DNA of 61,104 bases from an uncultured Rhodospirillales bacterium (GCA_903893975.1 CAITOL010000108.1:1-61104); one strand, 5' to 3'. Shown: positions 46,242 through 55,213, numbered from the stretch's first letter. Notes: generated from the letters alone by a model not told the origin. Made by a program: numbers and translations.

Positions 46242-47858
46242 ATGTCGGCCAGGAAGAAGAACGTGCTGTTTATTATGTGCGACCAGCTGCGCTGGGATTA
46301 TCTGAGCTGTGCCGGCCACCCTGCTCTATCTACCCCCAATATCGACGCGCTGGCGGCGCGCGGGGTGCGGTTTACCCAGGCCTATGTGCAGTCCCCGGTC
46401 TGCGGGCCGTCGCGGATGAGCTATTATACCGGGCGCTACATGCGCAGCCACGGCTCGAACTGGAACCGGTTTCCGCTGCGGGTGGGGGAGCCGACCCTGG
46501 GCGACGCGCTGAACGCGATCGGCGTGCGCAACGTGCTGGTCGGCAAAACCCATATGGGCGCCGATGTGGAAGGCTTGCAGCGGCTGGGCATTCCCGCCGA
46601 TGGCAGCCTCGGCGTGCATATCAGCCAATGCGGGTTTGAACCCTATGAGCGCGATGACGGGCTGCACCCGGACCCTGCGCCGCGCCCGCGCTACGACCAG
46701 TATCTGCGCGACCTTGGCTTCGCGGCCGATAACCCTTGGGAGCATTGGGCCAATTCCGGCGCGGCCGAAGATGGCAGCCTGCAAAATGGCTGGCTGCTGG
46801 TGCATGCCGACAAGCCGGCGCGCATTCCGGAAGAACATTCGGAAACGCCGTATATGACCCGGCGGGCGATGGATTTCATCCGCGAGGCACAAGGCGATCC
46901 GCGCCCGTGGTGCCTGCATCTGTCGTATATCAAGCCGCATTGGCCGTATATCGTGCCGGCACCGTATCATAACCTGTACGGCGCCAACGCTGTGCTGCCG
47001 GCGGTGCGCGCGGACGCCGAGCGGGCGCAGCCGCACCCGGTTTATGCCGCCTTCATGGACCATCTGGTCGGGCGCAATTTCAGCCGGGACGAGGTGCGGG
47101 CGCGCGTCATCCCAGCCTATATGGGGCTGATCAAGCAGATCGACGATCAGATCGGCGTGCTGATGCGCTTCCTCGACGAACAAGGCCTGACTGACAGCAC
47201 CATGATCGTCTTTACCTCCGACCACGGCGACTATCTCGGCGACCACTGGCTGGGGGAAAAGGATCTGTTCCACGACTGCTCGGCCAAAGTGCCGATGATC
47301 GTGGTGGACCCGGATGCGGTGGCGACGCGTGGCACGGTCTGCCCGGCTTTGGTGGAGGCGATCGACCTGGCGCCGACCTTTGTGGAATATTTCGGCGGCA
47401 CGGTGCAGCCGAATGTGATGGAGGGGCGGTCGCTGCTGCCCTGGCTGCGCGGCGAGCGGCCGGACTGGCGGCGTTATGTGTTCAGCGAATACGACTATTC
47501 CATGCAGGAAGCGCGGCTGACCCTGGGGCAACCAATCGCCGATTGCCGGCTGTTCATGGTCTTCGACGGCCGCTTCAAGCTGATCCACGCCACCGGCTTC
47601 CGGCCGATGTTCTACGATCTGCACACCGACCCGGACGAGTTGGTGGATCGTGGCGCGGACCCGGATTGCGCCGCCGAGATCGCCCGGCTGGAGCGGGCGC
47701 TGATGGATTGGGCGCTGCGCGACCACAACCGCATCACCCAATCCGACGCGCGCATCGCCGCCTATGCCGACGGGCAGCAACTGCGCCAGGGCGTGTTGAT
47801 CGGCGTTTGGGACGAGGCAGAACTGGCGCGATTGCGCCGCGAGGCGGGGCTGGACTAG
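46242..47858 (+). CDS. Sulfatase-superfamily enzyme, phosphonate monoester hydrolase/phosphodiesterase-like
   Basis: 538 residues. Cys54 in VCGPSRMSYYTGRY is the C-x-P-S-R site that becomes formylglycine. Metal ligands are seen at Asp14 (IMCDQLRWDY) and in TSDHGDYLGDH (Asp327, His328). The middle segment KPHWPYIVPAPYHNLYG and the C-terminal FYDLHTDPDELVDRGADPDC, together with LSWR-like ALMDWALRDHNRITQSD, resemble the phosphonate monoester hydrolase group rather than true sulfatases, a recalled resemblance. These enzymes cleave phosphonate monoesters and phosphodiesters, often promiscuously. It follows radC with no gap. A formylglycine-generating enzyme would be needed and is not in the window. 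Confidence 0.82.
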   Translation: MSARKKNVLFIMCDQLRWDYLSCAGHPALSTPNIDALAARGVRFTQAYVQSPVCGPSRMSYYTGRYMRSHGSNWNRFPLRVGEPTLGDALNAIGVRNVLVGKTHMGADVEGLQRLGIPADGSLGVHISQCGFEPYERDDGLHPDPAPRPRYDQYLRDLGFAADNPWEHWANSGAAEDGSLQNGWLLVHADKPARIPEEHSETPYMTRRAMDFIREAQGDPRPWCLHLSYIKPHWPYIVPAPYHNLYGANAVLPAVRADAERAQPHPVYAAFMDHLVGRNFSRDEVRARVIPAYMGLIKQIDDQIGVLMRFLDEQGLTDSTMIVFTSDHGDYLGDHWLGEKDLFHDCSAKVPMIVVDPDAVATRGTVCPALVEAIDLAPTFVEYFGGTVQPNVMEGRSLLPWLRGERPDWRRYVFSEYDYSMQEARLTLGQPIADCRLFMVFDGRFKLIHATGFRPMFYDLHTDPDELVDRGADPDCAAEIARLERALMDWALRDHNRITQSDARIAAYADGQQLRQGVLIGVWDEAELARLRREAGLD

Positions 47859-47891
47859 GGTCTGGCCAATCTTCCTAGGAGCACCCCGACG

Positions 47892-48290
47892 ATGTCCGCC
47901 ATTCCCGAGCAATTCCTCGACCTGCTGACCGCCAAAGCGCCGCTGGCGCATCTGGCGACAACGATGAAAGACGGCTCCCCGCAAGTCACCCCGCTCTGGT
48001 TCGACTATACCGGCGGCGTGGTGCGGGTGAACTCGGCCAAGGGCCGGGTCAAGAGCAACAACATGCCGGAAGGCGCGAAGGTGGCGCTGTCCATCGTCGA
48101 TCCGGACAACGCCTATCGCTACGTACAGATCCGCGGCACGGTGAGCAAAGTGACCACCGAGGGCGCGGACGCGCATATCGACAGCCTGGCCAAGCGCTAT
48201 CTGGGCCTGGACAGCTACCCGTATCGCAACGCGGCGGAAACCCGGCTGATTTTTGAAATCACCCCGGACCGGGTGCAGACAATGGGCTGA
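47892..48290 (+). CDS. FMN-binding split-barrel (PPOX-class) oxidoreductase
   Basis: 132 residues. The split-barrel pattern is clear: KAPLAHLATTMKDGSPQVTP then LWFDYTGGVVRVNSAKGRVK, and DPDNAYRYVQIRGTVSKVTT. This is the layout of PPOX-class F420- or flavin-dependent enzymes; whether F420 or FMN is used cannot be told, and FMN is more likely in a proteobacterium. TAGGAG sits about nine bases before the ATG. It ends the plus-strand group that begins near 44744. Confidence 0.85.
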   Translation: MSAIPEQFLDLLTAKAPLAHLATTMKDGSPQVTPLWFDYTGGVVRVNSAKGRVKSNNMPEGAKVALSIVDPDNAYRYVQIRGTVSKVTTEGADAHIDSLAKRYLGLDSYPYRNAAETRLIFEITPDRVQTMG

Positions 48291-48298
48291 TGCCGGAC

Positions 48299-48329
48299 GC
48301 CGGTGGCCGGGTTAAACCGGCCCACCGGC
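48299..48329. terminator. GC-rich hairpin between convergent genes
   Basis: GCCGGTGGCCGG (48299-48310), loop GTTAAA, then CCGGCCCACCGGC (48317-48329) form a 12-pair stem with one bulged base. The hairpin sits between the convergent PPOX and FAD-dehydrogenase genes. It has no T-run on either side, so it could be a weak bidirectional terminator or an mRNA-stabilising stem. Confidence 0.45.
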
Positions 48330-48364
48330 CGCGAGCCTGACCGCGTGAAGTGAGCCGCATACCC

Positions 48365-50005
48365 TCAGCCGTAAATCCCATCGCCACCGCCGCCACCGCG
48401 AATGCGGCGCGACTCGGGCAGCGCCTCGCCGTTGATCGCGCACCCCACCGCCTCGGCGATGCGGATGCCGTCCACCCCAGCGGACAGGATACCGCCGGCA
48501 TAGCCCGCGCCTTCCCCGGCCGGAAACAGGCCTGGCGTATTCGGGCTTTGCCCGTCCTCCCCCCGGTCGATCCGCAGCGGTGATGACGTGCGGGTTTCCA
48601 CCCCGGTCAGCACCGCATCGGCCATGGCGAAGCCGGGGATGGATTTTTCAAACGCGCGCAACGCCTCCCGCATCGCGGTCACCGCGAACTCCGGCAGGCA
48701 GGCGGCAAGGTCGGTTGGCGTCACGCCGGGGCGGTAAGACGGCACCACCTGGCCGAGATGGGTGGACGGGCGGCCGGCGAGGAAATCCTCCACCCGTTGC
48801 GCAGGGGCAGCATAGGTGCCACCGCCGGCGGCGAAGGCGCGTTCTTCCCAATGGCGTTGGAAGGCGATACCGGCGAGCGGGCTACCGGGATAGTCGACCT
48901 CGGGCGTGATGCCGACGACAATGCCGGCATTGGCGTTGCGTTCGTTGCGGGAATACTGGCTCATGCCGTTGGTCACAACGCGGCCGGGCTCGGAGGTGGC
49001 GGCCACCACGGTGCCGCCAGGGCACATGCAGAAACTGTAGACCGAGCGGCCATTGCTGGCGTGGTGGACGAGTTTGTAGTCCGCAGCGCCGAGGATTTTG
49101 TTGCCGGCAAACCGGCCCCAGCGGCAGGCATCGATCAGCGATTGCGGATGTTCGATGCGCACGCCGATGGAGAACGGCTTGGCCTGCATGGCCACACCGG
49201 CGGCATGCAGGTGTTCAAACGTATCGCGCGCGCTATGGCCAACCGCGAGGACGACGTGACCGGTGGCGATGCGGCTGCCATCGGCCAGATGCACGCCGCG
49301 CACCGCCCGATCCGGGCCGAGATCCAGCCCCTCCACCTTGGCACCAAAGCGATATTCACCGCCGAGGGCTTCGATACGCGCGCGCATCGCCTCCACCATG
49401 GTCACCAGGCGGAACGTGCCGATATGCGGCTTGCTGACCCAGAGGATTTCGTCCGGCGCGCCGGCCTTGACGAACTCGGTCAGCACTTTGCGGCCCTGGT
49501 GCAGCCGGTCGGTGATCTGGCTGTGCAGTTTGCCGTCTGAAAACGTGCCCGCCCCGCCTTCACCGAACTGCACGTTCGATTCCGGGTGCAGCACCCCTCG
49601 GCGCCAGAGGTCCCAGGTATCTTTGGTCCGCTGCCGCACCACTTTTCCCCGTTCCAGCACCAACGGGCGGAAGCCCATTTCGGCCAGAATGAGCGCTGCG
49701 AACAGGCCGCACGGCCCAGCGCCGATCACCACCGGGCGCTGGAAGCTGCCGCGCGCCTGGGTGACCGGGCGGTAGGTAACATCCGGCGTCGGGCGTGGGT
49801 TCGGCACGGCGGCTTCATCGGCGACTTCAACATCGACCGTGTACGTCAACCGGATGGCGTTGCGGCGACGGGCATCGGGGGCGCGGCGGAAAATATGCAG
49901 CGCGTGCAGATCGGCATCGGCGATGCCAAGGCGCGCGAGCACGGCGGCGCGCAGGTCATCGGCGGAATGATCGAGCGGAAGTTTGATTTCGGTCAGACGG
50001 AGCAT
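48365..50005 (-). CDS. NAD(P)/FAD-dependent dehydrogenase (COG2509-type)
   Basis: 546 residues. After an N-terminal alpha/beta part (LRLTEIKLPLDHSADDLRAA) comes the FAD fold VVIGAGPCGLFAALILAEMG with PLVLERGKVVRQRTKD. The family block HPESNVQFGEGGAGTFSDGK follows, and the C-terminal FAD end is GLFPAGEGAGYAGGILSAGV. This architecture matches the large uncharacterised FAD-dehydrogenase family. ATG 50005 is used; ATG 50014 is also possible, and neither has a strong ribosome binding site. The frame is open far upstream, but that part is antisense to the VanZ-like gene. Gene function is unknown. Confidence 0.88.
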   Translation of the reverse strand: MLRLTEIKLPLDHSADDLRAAVLARLGIADADLHALHIFRRAPDARRRNAIRLTYTVDVEVADEAAVPNPRPTPDVTYRPVTQARGSFQRPVVIGAGPCGLFAALILAEMGFRPLVLERGKVVRQRTKDTWDLWRRGVLHPESNVQFGEGGAGTFSDGKLHSQITDRLHQGRKVLTEFVKAGAPDEILWVSKPHIGTFRLVTMVEAMRARIEALGGEYRFGAKVEGLDLGPDRAVRGVHLADGSRIATGHVVLAVGHSARDTFEHLHAAGVAMQAKPFSIGVRIEHPQSLIDACRWGRFAGNKILGAADYKLVHHASNGRSVYSFCMCPGGTVVAATSEPGRVVTNGMSQYSRNERNANAGIVVGITPEVDYPGSPLAGIAFQRHWEERAFAAGGGTYAAPAQRVEDFLAGRPSTHLGQVVPSYRPGVTPTDLAACLPEFAVTAMREALRAFEKSIPGFAMADAVLTGVETRTSSPLRIDRGEDGQSPNTPGLFPAGEGAGYAGGILSAGVDGIRIAEAVGCAINGEALPESRRIRGGGGGDGIYG

Positions 50006-50131
50006 AGGCAGCATATGCCACGGCGCGGCGGCGATTGCACCTTGTGGCGGCGCAGAGTGCCTGTGCAAGCTCGGCGGTTTTATGCGCGCGACTGGCTGAC
50101 AGTGTTTAACAAAACCGGCTACAGAGTGAGC

Positions 50132-51511
50132 ATGACGCCGCCGAACACCCCGCCAATGCTCGCCCCCCGCATGCGCTTTGTCGCCTGGGCCGGTCTGTAC
50201 GCGGTGGTGATGGTCTATGCCAGCATCGCCGTCAGCCCGCTGGGCTTCCACCCGGCAGATCTGACCCTGCCGGCGGCGCTGGAGAAATTTCTCGGCACGC
50301 ATTTCTGGGAAAACGGGTCCGATCAGCGGGCGGACTGGACCGCGAATATGCTGCTGATGGTGCCGCTGGCGTTTCTGCTGACCGGGGCGATGTGGCCGCG
50401 CCAGGCGCGCCTCTGGCGCGGGCCGGCGGCGCTGGCAGCGTTGCTGATCAGCCTCGCCTACGTACTCGGGGTGAAGTTCGTGCAGGTGTATTTTCCGCGC
50501 ACGGTGTCGCTGAACTACATCGTCGCCCAATCCTGTGGCGCGGTGATCGGGGTGCTCGGCTTCGTCGGGCTGCATGCGCGGCTGGCGCAGGCGCTGGCGA
50601 TCTTGCGCCAAGGCGGGCGCCGGGGGCTGCTGGTGTTGCTGGCAGCAGCGAGCGTGGCGGCGTTCGCTTACACGCTGGTGCCGTTTGATCTGGTGCTGTC
50701 CCGGCAGGATGTCGCGGAGCGGCTGGCGGCGTTGCCGGAGATGTTGCTGGGCCTGCCGGGCAGCGGCCGGTCGGTGCCGGTGCGGCTGGCGCTGCTGGTG
50801 GCGGCGGCATTGCCCGGGGTGCCACTGGGCATGCTGCTGGAGGTATGGCGACCGGGCCAGCCCTGGGGGCTGCTGGCGATCAGCGGCGCGGTGGCGATGG
50901 CGGTGCTGCTGGTGCCGGCGCTACTGGTGATGGGGGCGAGCCCGTCGCTGCTGGCCATACCGCTGCGGGCGGCCGGGTTTGTTGCCGGCGCGTGGGGCAT
51001 GCGCTGGATCGGCCAGCGCAACGTAGCGGCGGCACGGCCTTATCTGCGGCGGGCGGCGCCCTGGCTGGTGCTGCCCTACCTGCTGGTGGTGCTGGCGTTG
51101 AACGGGGTGGTGACGACACACTGGCGCACCGTCGCGGAAGCCATGGCGGCGATGCCGGACGCACGGCGGTTCATTCCGTTGTTCACCTATTACAACATCG
51201 CCAAGGCACAGGCGGCGGCGAGCCTCGCCGTGCATATCGCGCTGTTTGCACCGATCGGGGTGCTGTTCTGGGCCGCCGGGTGGCAAGGGCGCGGCGCGCG
51301 TTGGCTGGCGGCGCTGCTGGGTGCGGTGCTGGCGGCGGGGATTGAACTCGGCCGCTGGTTCGGGCCGGGGCTGCCGCCGGAGATCAACAACCTCTGGATT
51401 GCCGCCCTCGCCGCCCCGTTCGGGTTGCTGGCGGCGGGCTTCGTCTGGCGCTTGCTGGTGGGCACGGCGCAGCCGGCGCCGCGCCGGGCATCCCTGGCGC
51501 GGTATTTGTGA
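50132..51511 (+). CDS. VanZ-like polytopic membrane protein (two VanZ-like halves)
   Basis: 459 residues with about 11-12 hydrophobic helices. The N-half has DWTANMLLMVPLAFLLTGAM and FVQVYFPRTVSLNYIVAQSC, the VanZ pattern (DxxxNxllf.PlGf...E..Q...RxxsxxDlxxN). The C-half repeats a similar pattern: LAVHIALFAPIGVLFWAAGW and GIELGRWFGPGLPPEINNLW. VanZ proteins are linked to lipid-linked glycans and glycopeptide resistance, so a surface-polysaccharide role is inferred from its neighbour. The stop and the next start share a base (TGATG). A weak promoter CTGACA-N17-CTACAG lies at 50096-50124. Confidence 0.78.
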   Translation: MTPPNTPPMLAPRMRFVAWAGLYAVVMVYASIAVSPLGFHPADLTLPAALEKFLGTHFWENGSDQRADWTANMLLMVPLAFLLTGAMWPRQARLWRGPAALAALLISLAYVLGVKFVQVYFPRTVSLNYIVAQSCGAVIGVLGFVGLHARLAQALAILRQGGRRGLLVLLAAASVAAFAYTLVPFDLVLSRQDVAERLAALPEMLLGLPGSGRSVPVRLALLVAAALPGVPLGMLLEVWRPGQPWGLLAISGAVAMAVLLVPALLVMGASPSLLAIPLRAAGFVAGAWGMRWIGQRNVAAARPYLRRAAPWLVLPYLLVVLALNGVVTTHWRTVAEAMAAMPDARRFIPLFTYYNIAKAQAAASLAVHIALFAPIGVLFWAAGWQGRGARWLAALLGAVLAAGIELGRWFGPGLPPEINNLWIAALAAPFGLLAAGFVWRLLVGTAQPAPRRASLARYL

Positions 51512-53427
51512 TGCCCGTCCTGCGCGCGGGCTTCGCGGGCGCCACGCTGGCGGCGGTGCTACTGGGGTTTTGGGCCTACCCGCTGCCGGTCTGGCCGCTG
51601 GCACTGGGGCTCGCAATCTATGCGGCGCTGCTCTGGCGCTGGACCGGGCTGTGGCTGGTGGTGGTCCCTGCCCTGCTACCGGTCTACGACCTCGCGCCGT
51701 GGAGCGGCTGGCTGGTGGTGGGGGAGACGGATTTTTTCATCCTCATCACCCTCGGCGTGCTGGCACTGCGCGCCCCGCCGACGCGGCAGGATCTATGGCC
51801 GGGGCGGATTGCCGGCCGACGCATGGCGCCGTTTCTCGCTCTGTTCACCCTGGCGGTGCTGCGCGGCATCTGGCATGCCGGGCCGCCGGGCGGCAGCGAT
51901 AACATCTACCTGACCGGGTGGGAGACAGTGCGGCTGGCGCTGCCGCTGCTCAGCGCGTTGGTGCTGCTGCCGTTCGCACGCGCGCGGGATCGGGTGTGGC
52001 ATGATGCGCTGCTGTGCTTCGCCTTTGGCATGGTGGCGGGCTTGGGCCTGCTGTCGCTGGTGGTGATCGCCGAACGGATCGCCTTTCCGGGACTATGGGA
52101 TTTCGTGGCGGATTACCGGGTCGTGGGCAGTTTCTCGTCGATGTATATCGGCGGCGGCCATATCGGCACCTATATCGCCTTCGCGGTGCCGTTCCTGAGC
52201 GTGTGCCTGCTGCATCGGCGGTGGTGGTCGCTCCTGCTGCTGGGCGTGGTCTCCGTGCTGACGGCCTACGCGTTATTGGTGACTTTCGCCCGCACCGCCT
52301 ATGGCGCGGCGGTGGTGGGGGCGGTGGTCGGCGCCTATGGCGCGCCGGTGATGGCGTGGTTCCGCCCACGCCAGGCCGGCGACGGGCGACGGCTGGCCGG
52401 GCGCTTGGTGCCGGTGCTGCTGGGCGCCGTCGTGCTCTCGGTCGGGCTGGGCACGGCGTTCATGTCCGGCCGGATGGAAACGATCCCGGAAGATTTCAAC
52501 ACACGGCTGCGCAACTGGGTCGGTGGGCTGGCGATGGCCGAGCCGGATCTGCTGGACCGGGTGATCGGCTTCGGCCTGGGCACCTATCCCAGGGTGGCGG
52601 CGGCGAAACTGCCGGCCGATCAGGGGCCGAGCAATTTCGTGCTGCGGCAGGATTCCGGCGCACCGGTGCTGTCGCTGCAAATGAAGCTGCGGATGTATTT
52701 CGGCCAGAAGGTCTTTCTGGTTCCCGGCGCGCCCTACACGCTGCACATCCGGGCGCGGGCGCCCAAGCCCACGGTGTTCAGTACCGTGCTGTGCGAAAAG
52801 CTGGCGCTCTATTCCTTCAACTGCGGCGGCGGGCGGGTAAGCCTGCGCGACGCCTGGGTGTGGCAGGACGATGTGATCCCCATGGTCGCGCCGGGCGTGC
52901 TGCATCAGGACTGGCGCGACGAAGATCTGCGCCCGATCGAGTTCAGTATCGCGGTCAACAACACCGAACAGGTGGAGATCGCACAGATCTCCCTCACCGA
53001 TCCGAACGGCGGCGAACACATCGCCAACGGGGATTTCCACCACGGCATGAACCGGTGGTTTTTCACCGACGACCATCACTGGTCCTGGCGCATTTTCGAC
53101 CAGTATCTGACGACGTTGTTTGAAACCGGGCTGCTCGGCTTCGTCGCCTTCCTGCTGTTCGCCGGCAGCGGGTTTTGGGGCGCAGCGCGGCGCATGGCGG
53201 CGGGCGACCCGATGGCGGCCTGTGTGGCGCCGGCCTTGGCGGCGATTGCGACCTCCGGCCTGTTCGATGCGGTGCTCGAAGCGCCGCACCTGGCGGCATT
53301 GTTCTATCTGGTGGCGCTGTTCGGTTTGGAGTGGCTGGATGTCGCCGCTTCCCGCAAGCTCCAGACAATGCCGGATGCGGTGATCGCCGCACCGAGCAGC
53401 ACCAGCGCGTCGAACCGCTCCCCATAG
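51511..53427 (+). CDS. O-antigen ligase/polymerase-like membrane protein with inserted beta domain
   Basis: 638 residues. About ten helices at the N-terminus (to about residue 325) include the VTFARTAYGAAVVGAVVGAY segment typical of the Wzy/WaaL group. The large periplasmic loop begins NTRLRNWVGGLAMAEPDLLD and GFGLGTYPRVAAAK. Instead of going straight to the H-N-x-Y loop, about 155 residues are inserted (about 366-520): VFLVPGAPYTLHIRARAPKP, AVNNTEQVEIAQISLTDPNG and HIANGDFHHGMNRWFFTDDH look like a carbohydrate-binding jelly roll. The loop then resumes HHWSWRIFDQYLTTLFETGL. The C-terminal 40 codons overlap the EamA gene. It probably joins or polymerises a lipid-linked glycan; the substrate is unknown. 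Confidence 0.8.
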   Translation: MPVLRAGFAGATLAAVLLGFWAYPLPVWPLALGLAIYAALLWRWTGLWLVVVPALLPVYDLAPWSGWLVVGETDFFILITLGVLALRAPPTRQDLWPGRIAGRRMAPFLALFTLAVLRGIWHAGPPGGSDNIYLTGWETVRLALPLLSALVLLPFARARDRVWHDALLCFAFGMVAGLGLLSLVVIAERIAFPGLWDFVADYRVVGSFSSMYIGGGHIGTYIAFAVPFLSVCLLHRRWWSLLLLGVVSVLTAYALLVTFARTAYGAAVVGAVVGAYGAPVMAWFRPRQAGDGRRLAGRLVPVLLGAVVLSVGLGTAFMSGRMETIPEDFNTRLRNWVGGLAMAEPDLLDRVIGFGLGTYPRVAAAKLPADQGPSNFVLRQDSGAPVLSLQMKLRMYFGQKVFLVPGAPYTLHIRARAPKPTVFSTVLCEKLALYSFNCGGGRVSLRDAWVWQDDVIPMVAPGVLHQDWRDEDLRPIEFSIAVNNTEQVEIAQISLTDPNGGEHIANGDFHHGMNRWFFTDDHHWSWRIFDQYLTTLFETGLLGFVAFLLFAGSGFWGAARRMAAGDPMAACVAPALAAIATSGLFDAVLEAPHLAALFYLVALFGLEWLDVAASRKLQTMPDAVIAAPSSTSASNRSP

Positions 53428-54209
53428 GCCAGCGCGCCAACCAGGCTGATCAGCGGGACGCGCAGAAAATCCAACGGCACCACCTGGCTGGCATCGCCAT
53501 GGCGGAAGGCGGAGGTGAGGCAGACATGCGCCGAAAGCCCGCTGACCAGCAGCACCGCCGCGGCGGGCGCGAGGCCCCAGTTGAGCCCGGACCAGATGGT
53601 GAGATGGCCGTTGGCCGTCGCAGCCGCCGCATAGTTCATCGGCAACTGCATCACGTTCATCCAGAACAGGATGTTGGTGACGCTATTGCTGCCGGTGAGG
53701 AATTTGGTGGTTGTGAGCTGGATGCCGAACATCACCGCCGCCGCGAGGACAAACAGCGCATTGGGGTCGAACGTGCCAACGCCCGGCCGCAGGATCACCA
53801 GCACCCCGATAAAGCCAAGCACCACCGCACCTATGCGGCCGCGTGTCAGGCGTTCACCCAGAAAGGCCACCGCCATCAGCAAAGTCCAGGCCGGCGTGGT
53901 GAATTCCAACGCGAACACGGTGGCCAAGGGCAGCACCACCACGCCATAGGCCCAACACATCTGGGCGGCGCAATGCACCACATTGCGCAGCAAATGCAGT
54001 TGCAACGGCCGGGGCGCGCCAATGCCACCGCGCCAGCCACCCCACAGACCCAACATCACCACGCCGCCGAGGCTGCGCAGGGTCAAGACCTCGAACACCG
54101 ACAGCGCCGGCGACAGCGCGCGGATCGACACCGCCAGGGCGCAGAACGACAGCAGCGCCCCACCCATCCACAGAATGACGAGGCGAAGGTTACGAGCGGG
54201 TCCGGTCAT
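53304..54209 (-). CDS. EamA/DMT-family transporter
   Basis: 301 residues, ten helices in two EamA repeats: VILWMGGALLSFCALAVSIR at the start, TVFALEFTTPAWTLLMAVAF in the first half, and VVPLDFLRVPLISLVGALAY in the second, with the conserved LGAAITASGIVWS end. It is a drug/metabolite-type transporter; the substrate is unknown. The last 124 bases lie inside the convergent O-antigen-ligase-like gene. The start overlaps the stop of the upstream beta-helix gene by four bases. Confidence 0.9.
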   Translation of the reverse strand: MTGPARNLRLVILWMGGALLSFCALAVSIRALSPALSVFEVLTLRSLGGVVMLGLWGGWRGGIGAPRPLQLHLLRNVVHCAAQMCWAYGVVVLPLATVFALEFTTPAWTLLMAVAFLGERLTRGRIGAVVLGFIGVLVILRPGVGTFDPNALFVLAAAVMFGIQLTTTKFLTGSNSVTNILFWMNVMQLPMNYAAAATANGHLTIWSGLNWGLAPAAAVLLVSGLSAHVCLTSAFRHGDASQVVPLDFLRVPLISLVGALAYGERFDALVLLGAAITASGIVWSLREAATSSHSKPNSATR

Positions 54210-55213
54210 TTCGGCATCAGTTTTTGTTCCAGGTGGCGCAGGCCGGACCGCAACGGCGCGGTGGCGTCGTAGGTGCGATGGCCGGTGTCTTTGGCACGGG
54301 CCGCCAGCAGCCCGGCATTGCTCACCAGAATATCGTTGGCATCGACAGTGTTGCCCTCAAGGGTCGGCTCGGCGGAGGAGAGGTTCTCCAGCAGCACCGC
54401 CGGATGGGCGCCGTGATTGAGCAGCGTGTTGTCGCGCACAATAATCTCCGGCGTGTGCCACAGCGCGCGCAGCGTGATCGCCGGTGCCTCCTGGGCATCC
54501 GCATCCCGCTCGAAGCGATTGCCCTCGGCCCGCAAATCCCCACTCGCCAGCAGCAACGTTTCCGCTGTGCCGCTGCTGCCGCCGCCGAACGCGTTACCCA
54601 ACAACACGGTTTTCACCGCGCCCGAGCGCAGCAGGCTGCCACCACGGGAGGCGGTGAGCACGCTGCGCTCCATCCGCAGCACGGTGATCGCCGGCACCGA
54701 AACACTCGGCAGGCAACGGCCATCGACGCACAGCCCGTTCCGTTCAAACCGGCTGTCGCGAATGGTGATGCGGGCGGTCGCGGGCGCCGAACTCAACAGG
54801 CCGATTTCGTTGTTGATGAAGCGGCAATTCTCAATCGTCAGGTCCTGGCCCTGATGGCGGACACCGGCGCCGTTGCGGTCTGGCACGCGAATGCGGGCGA
54901 AGGTGAGGTTGCGCAGCACCACGTCGTCGCCATTGATCACGAAGGCAGCTTTATCGGCGCATTGTGTGTCGGTGATCACCGGGCCGGCGCCGCGCCCGAT
55001 AATGGTCAGCCGATCGGTGCGCCAGATCGCGCAGTCGTAATACTCGCCCGGCTCGATTTCCACCGCGTCCCCTGGGGCGACCAGGGCGGCAACCTGGCTC
55101 GGGCGCTGATACTGATGGCCGGTGCCGACATAGAACACCCGGGCCGCCGCCGGGCCTGCCACCAGCACGACAACGCATGCCAGCAGCAGGACAAGGCGGC
55201 GCAGCATCGGCAT
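54206..55213 (-). CDS. Secreted right-handed parallel beta-helix protein
   Basis: 335 residues. The signal peptide is MPMLRRLVLLLACVVVLVAG then PAAA (cleavage near residue 24). The mature protein has beta-helix coils: PGEYYDCAIWRTDRLTIIGR, DDVVLRNLTFARIRVPDRNG, LTIENCRFINNEIGLLSSAP and ITIRDSRFERNG. A small Cys loop (NGLCVDGRC) is present. Such proteins bind or cleave polysaccharides; no catalytic residues are assigned. Its start shares a base with the stop of the dehydrogenase upstream (TAATG). Location between glycan genes supports an extracellular polysaccharide role (inference). Confidence 0.85.
   Translation of the reverse strand: MPMLRRLVLLLACVVVLVAGPAAARVFYVGTGHQYQRPSQVAALVAPGDAVEIEPGEYYDCAIWRTDRLTIIGRGAGPVITDTQCADKAAFVINGDDVVLRNLTFARIRVPDRNGAGVRHQGQDLTIENCRFINNEIGLLSSAPATARITIRDSRFERNGLCVDGRCLPSVSVPAITVLRMERSVLTASRGGSLLRSGAVKTVLLGNAFGGGSSGTAETLLLASGDLRAEGNRFERDADAQEAPAITLRALWHTPEIIVRDNTLLNHGAHPAVLLENLSSAEPTLEGNTVDANDILVSNAGLLAARAKDTGHRTYDATAPLRSGLRHLEQKLMPK

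Noticed and set aside
46326-48176. 616-codon minus-strand open frame opposite the sulfatase-like gene
   Set aside because: His/Arg/Gln-rich shadow; the plus strand carries a complete catalytic motif set.
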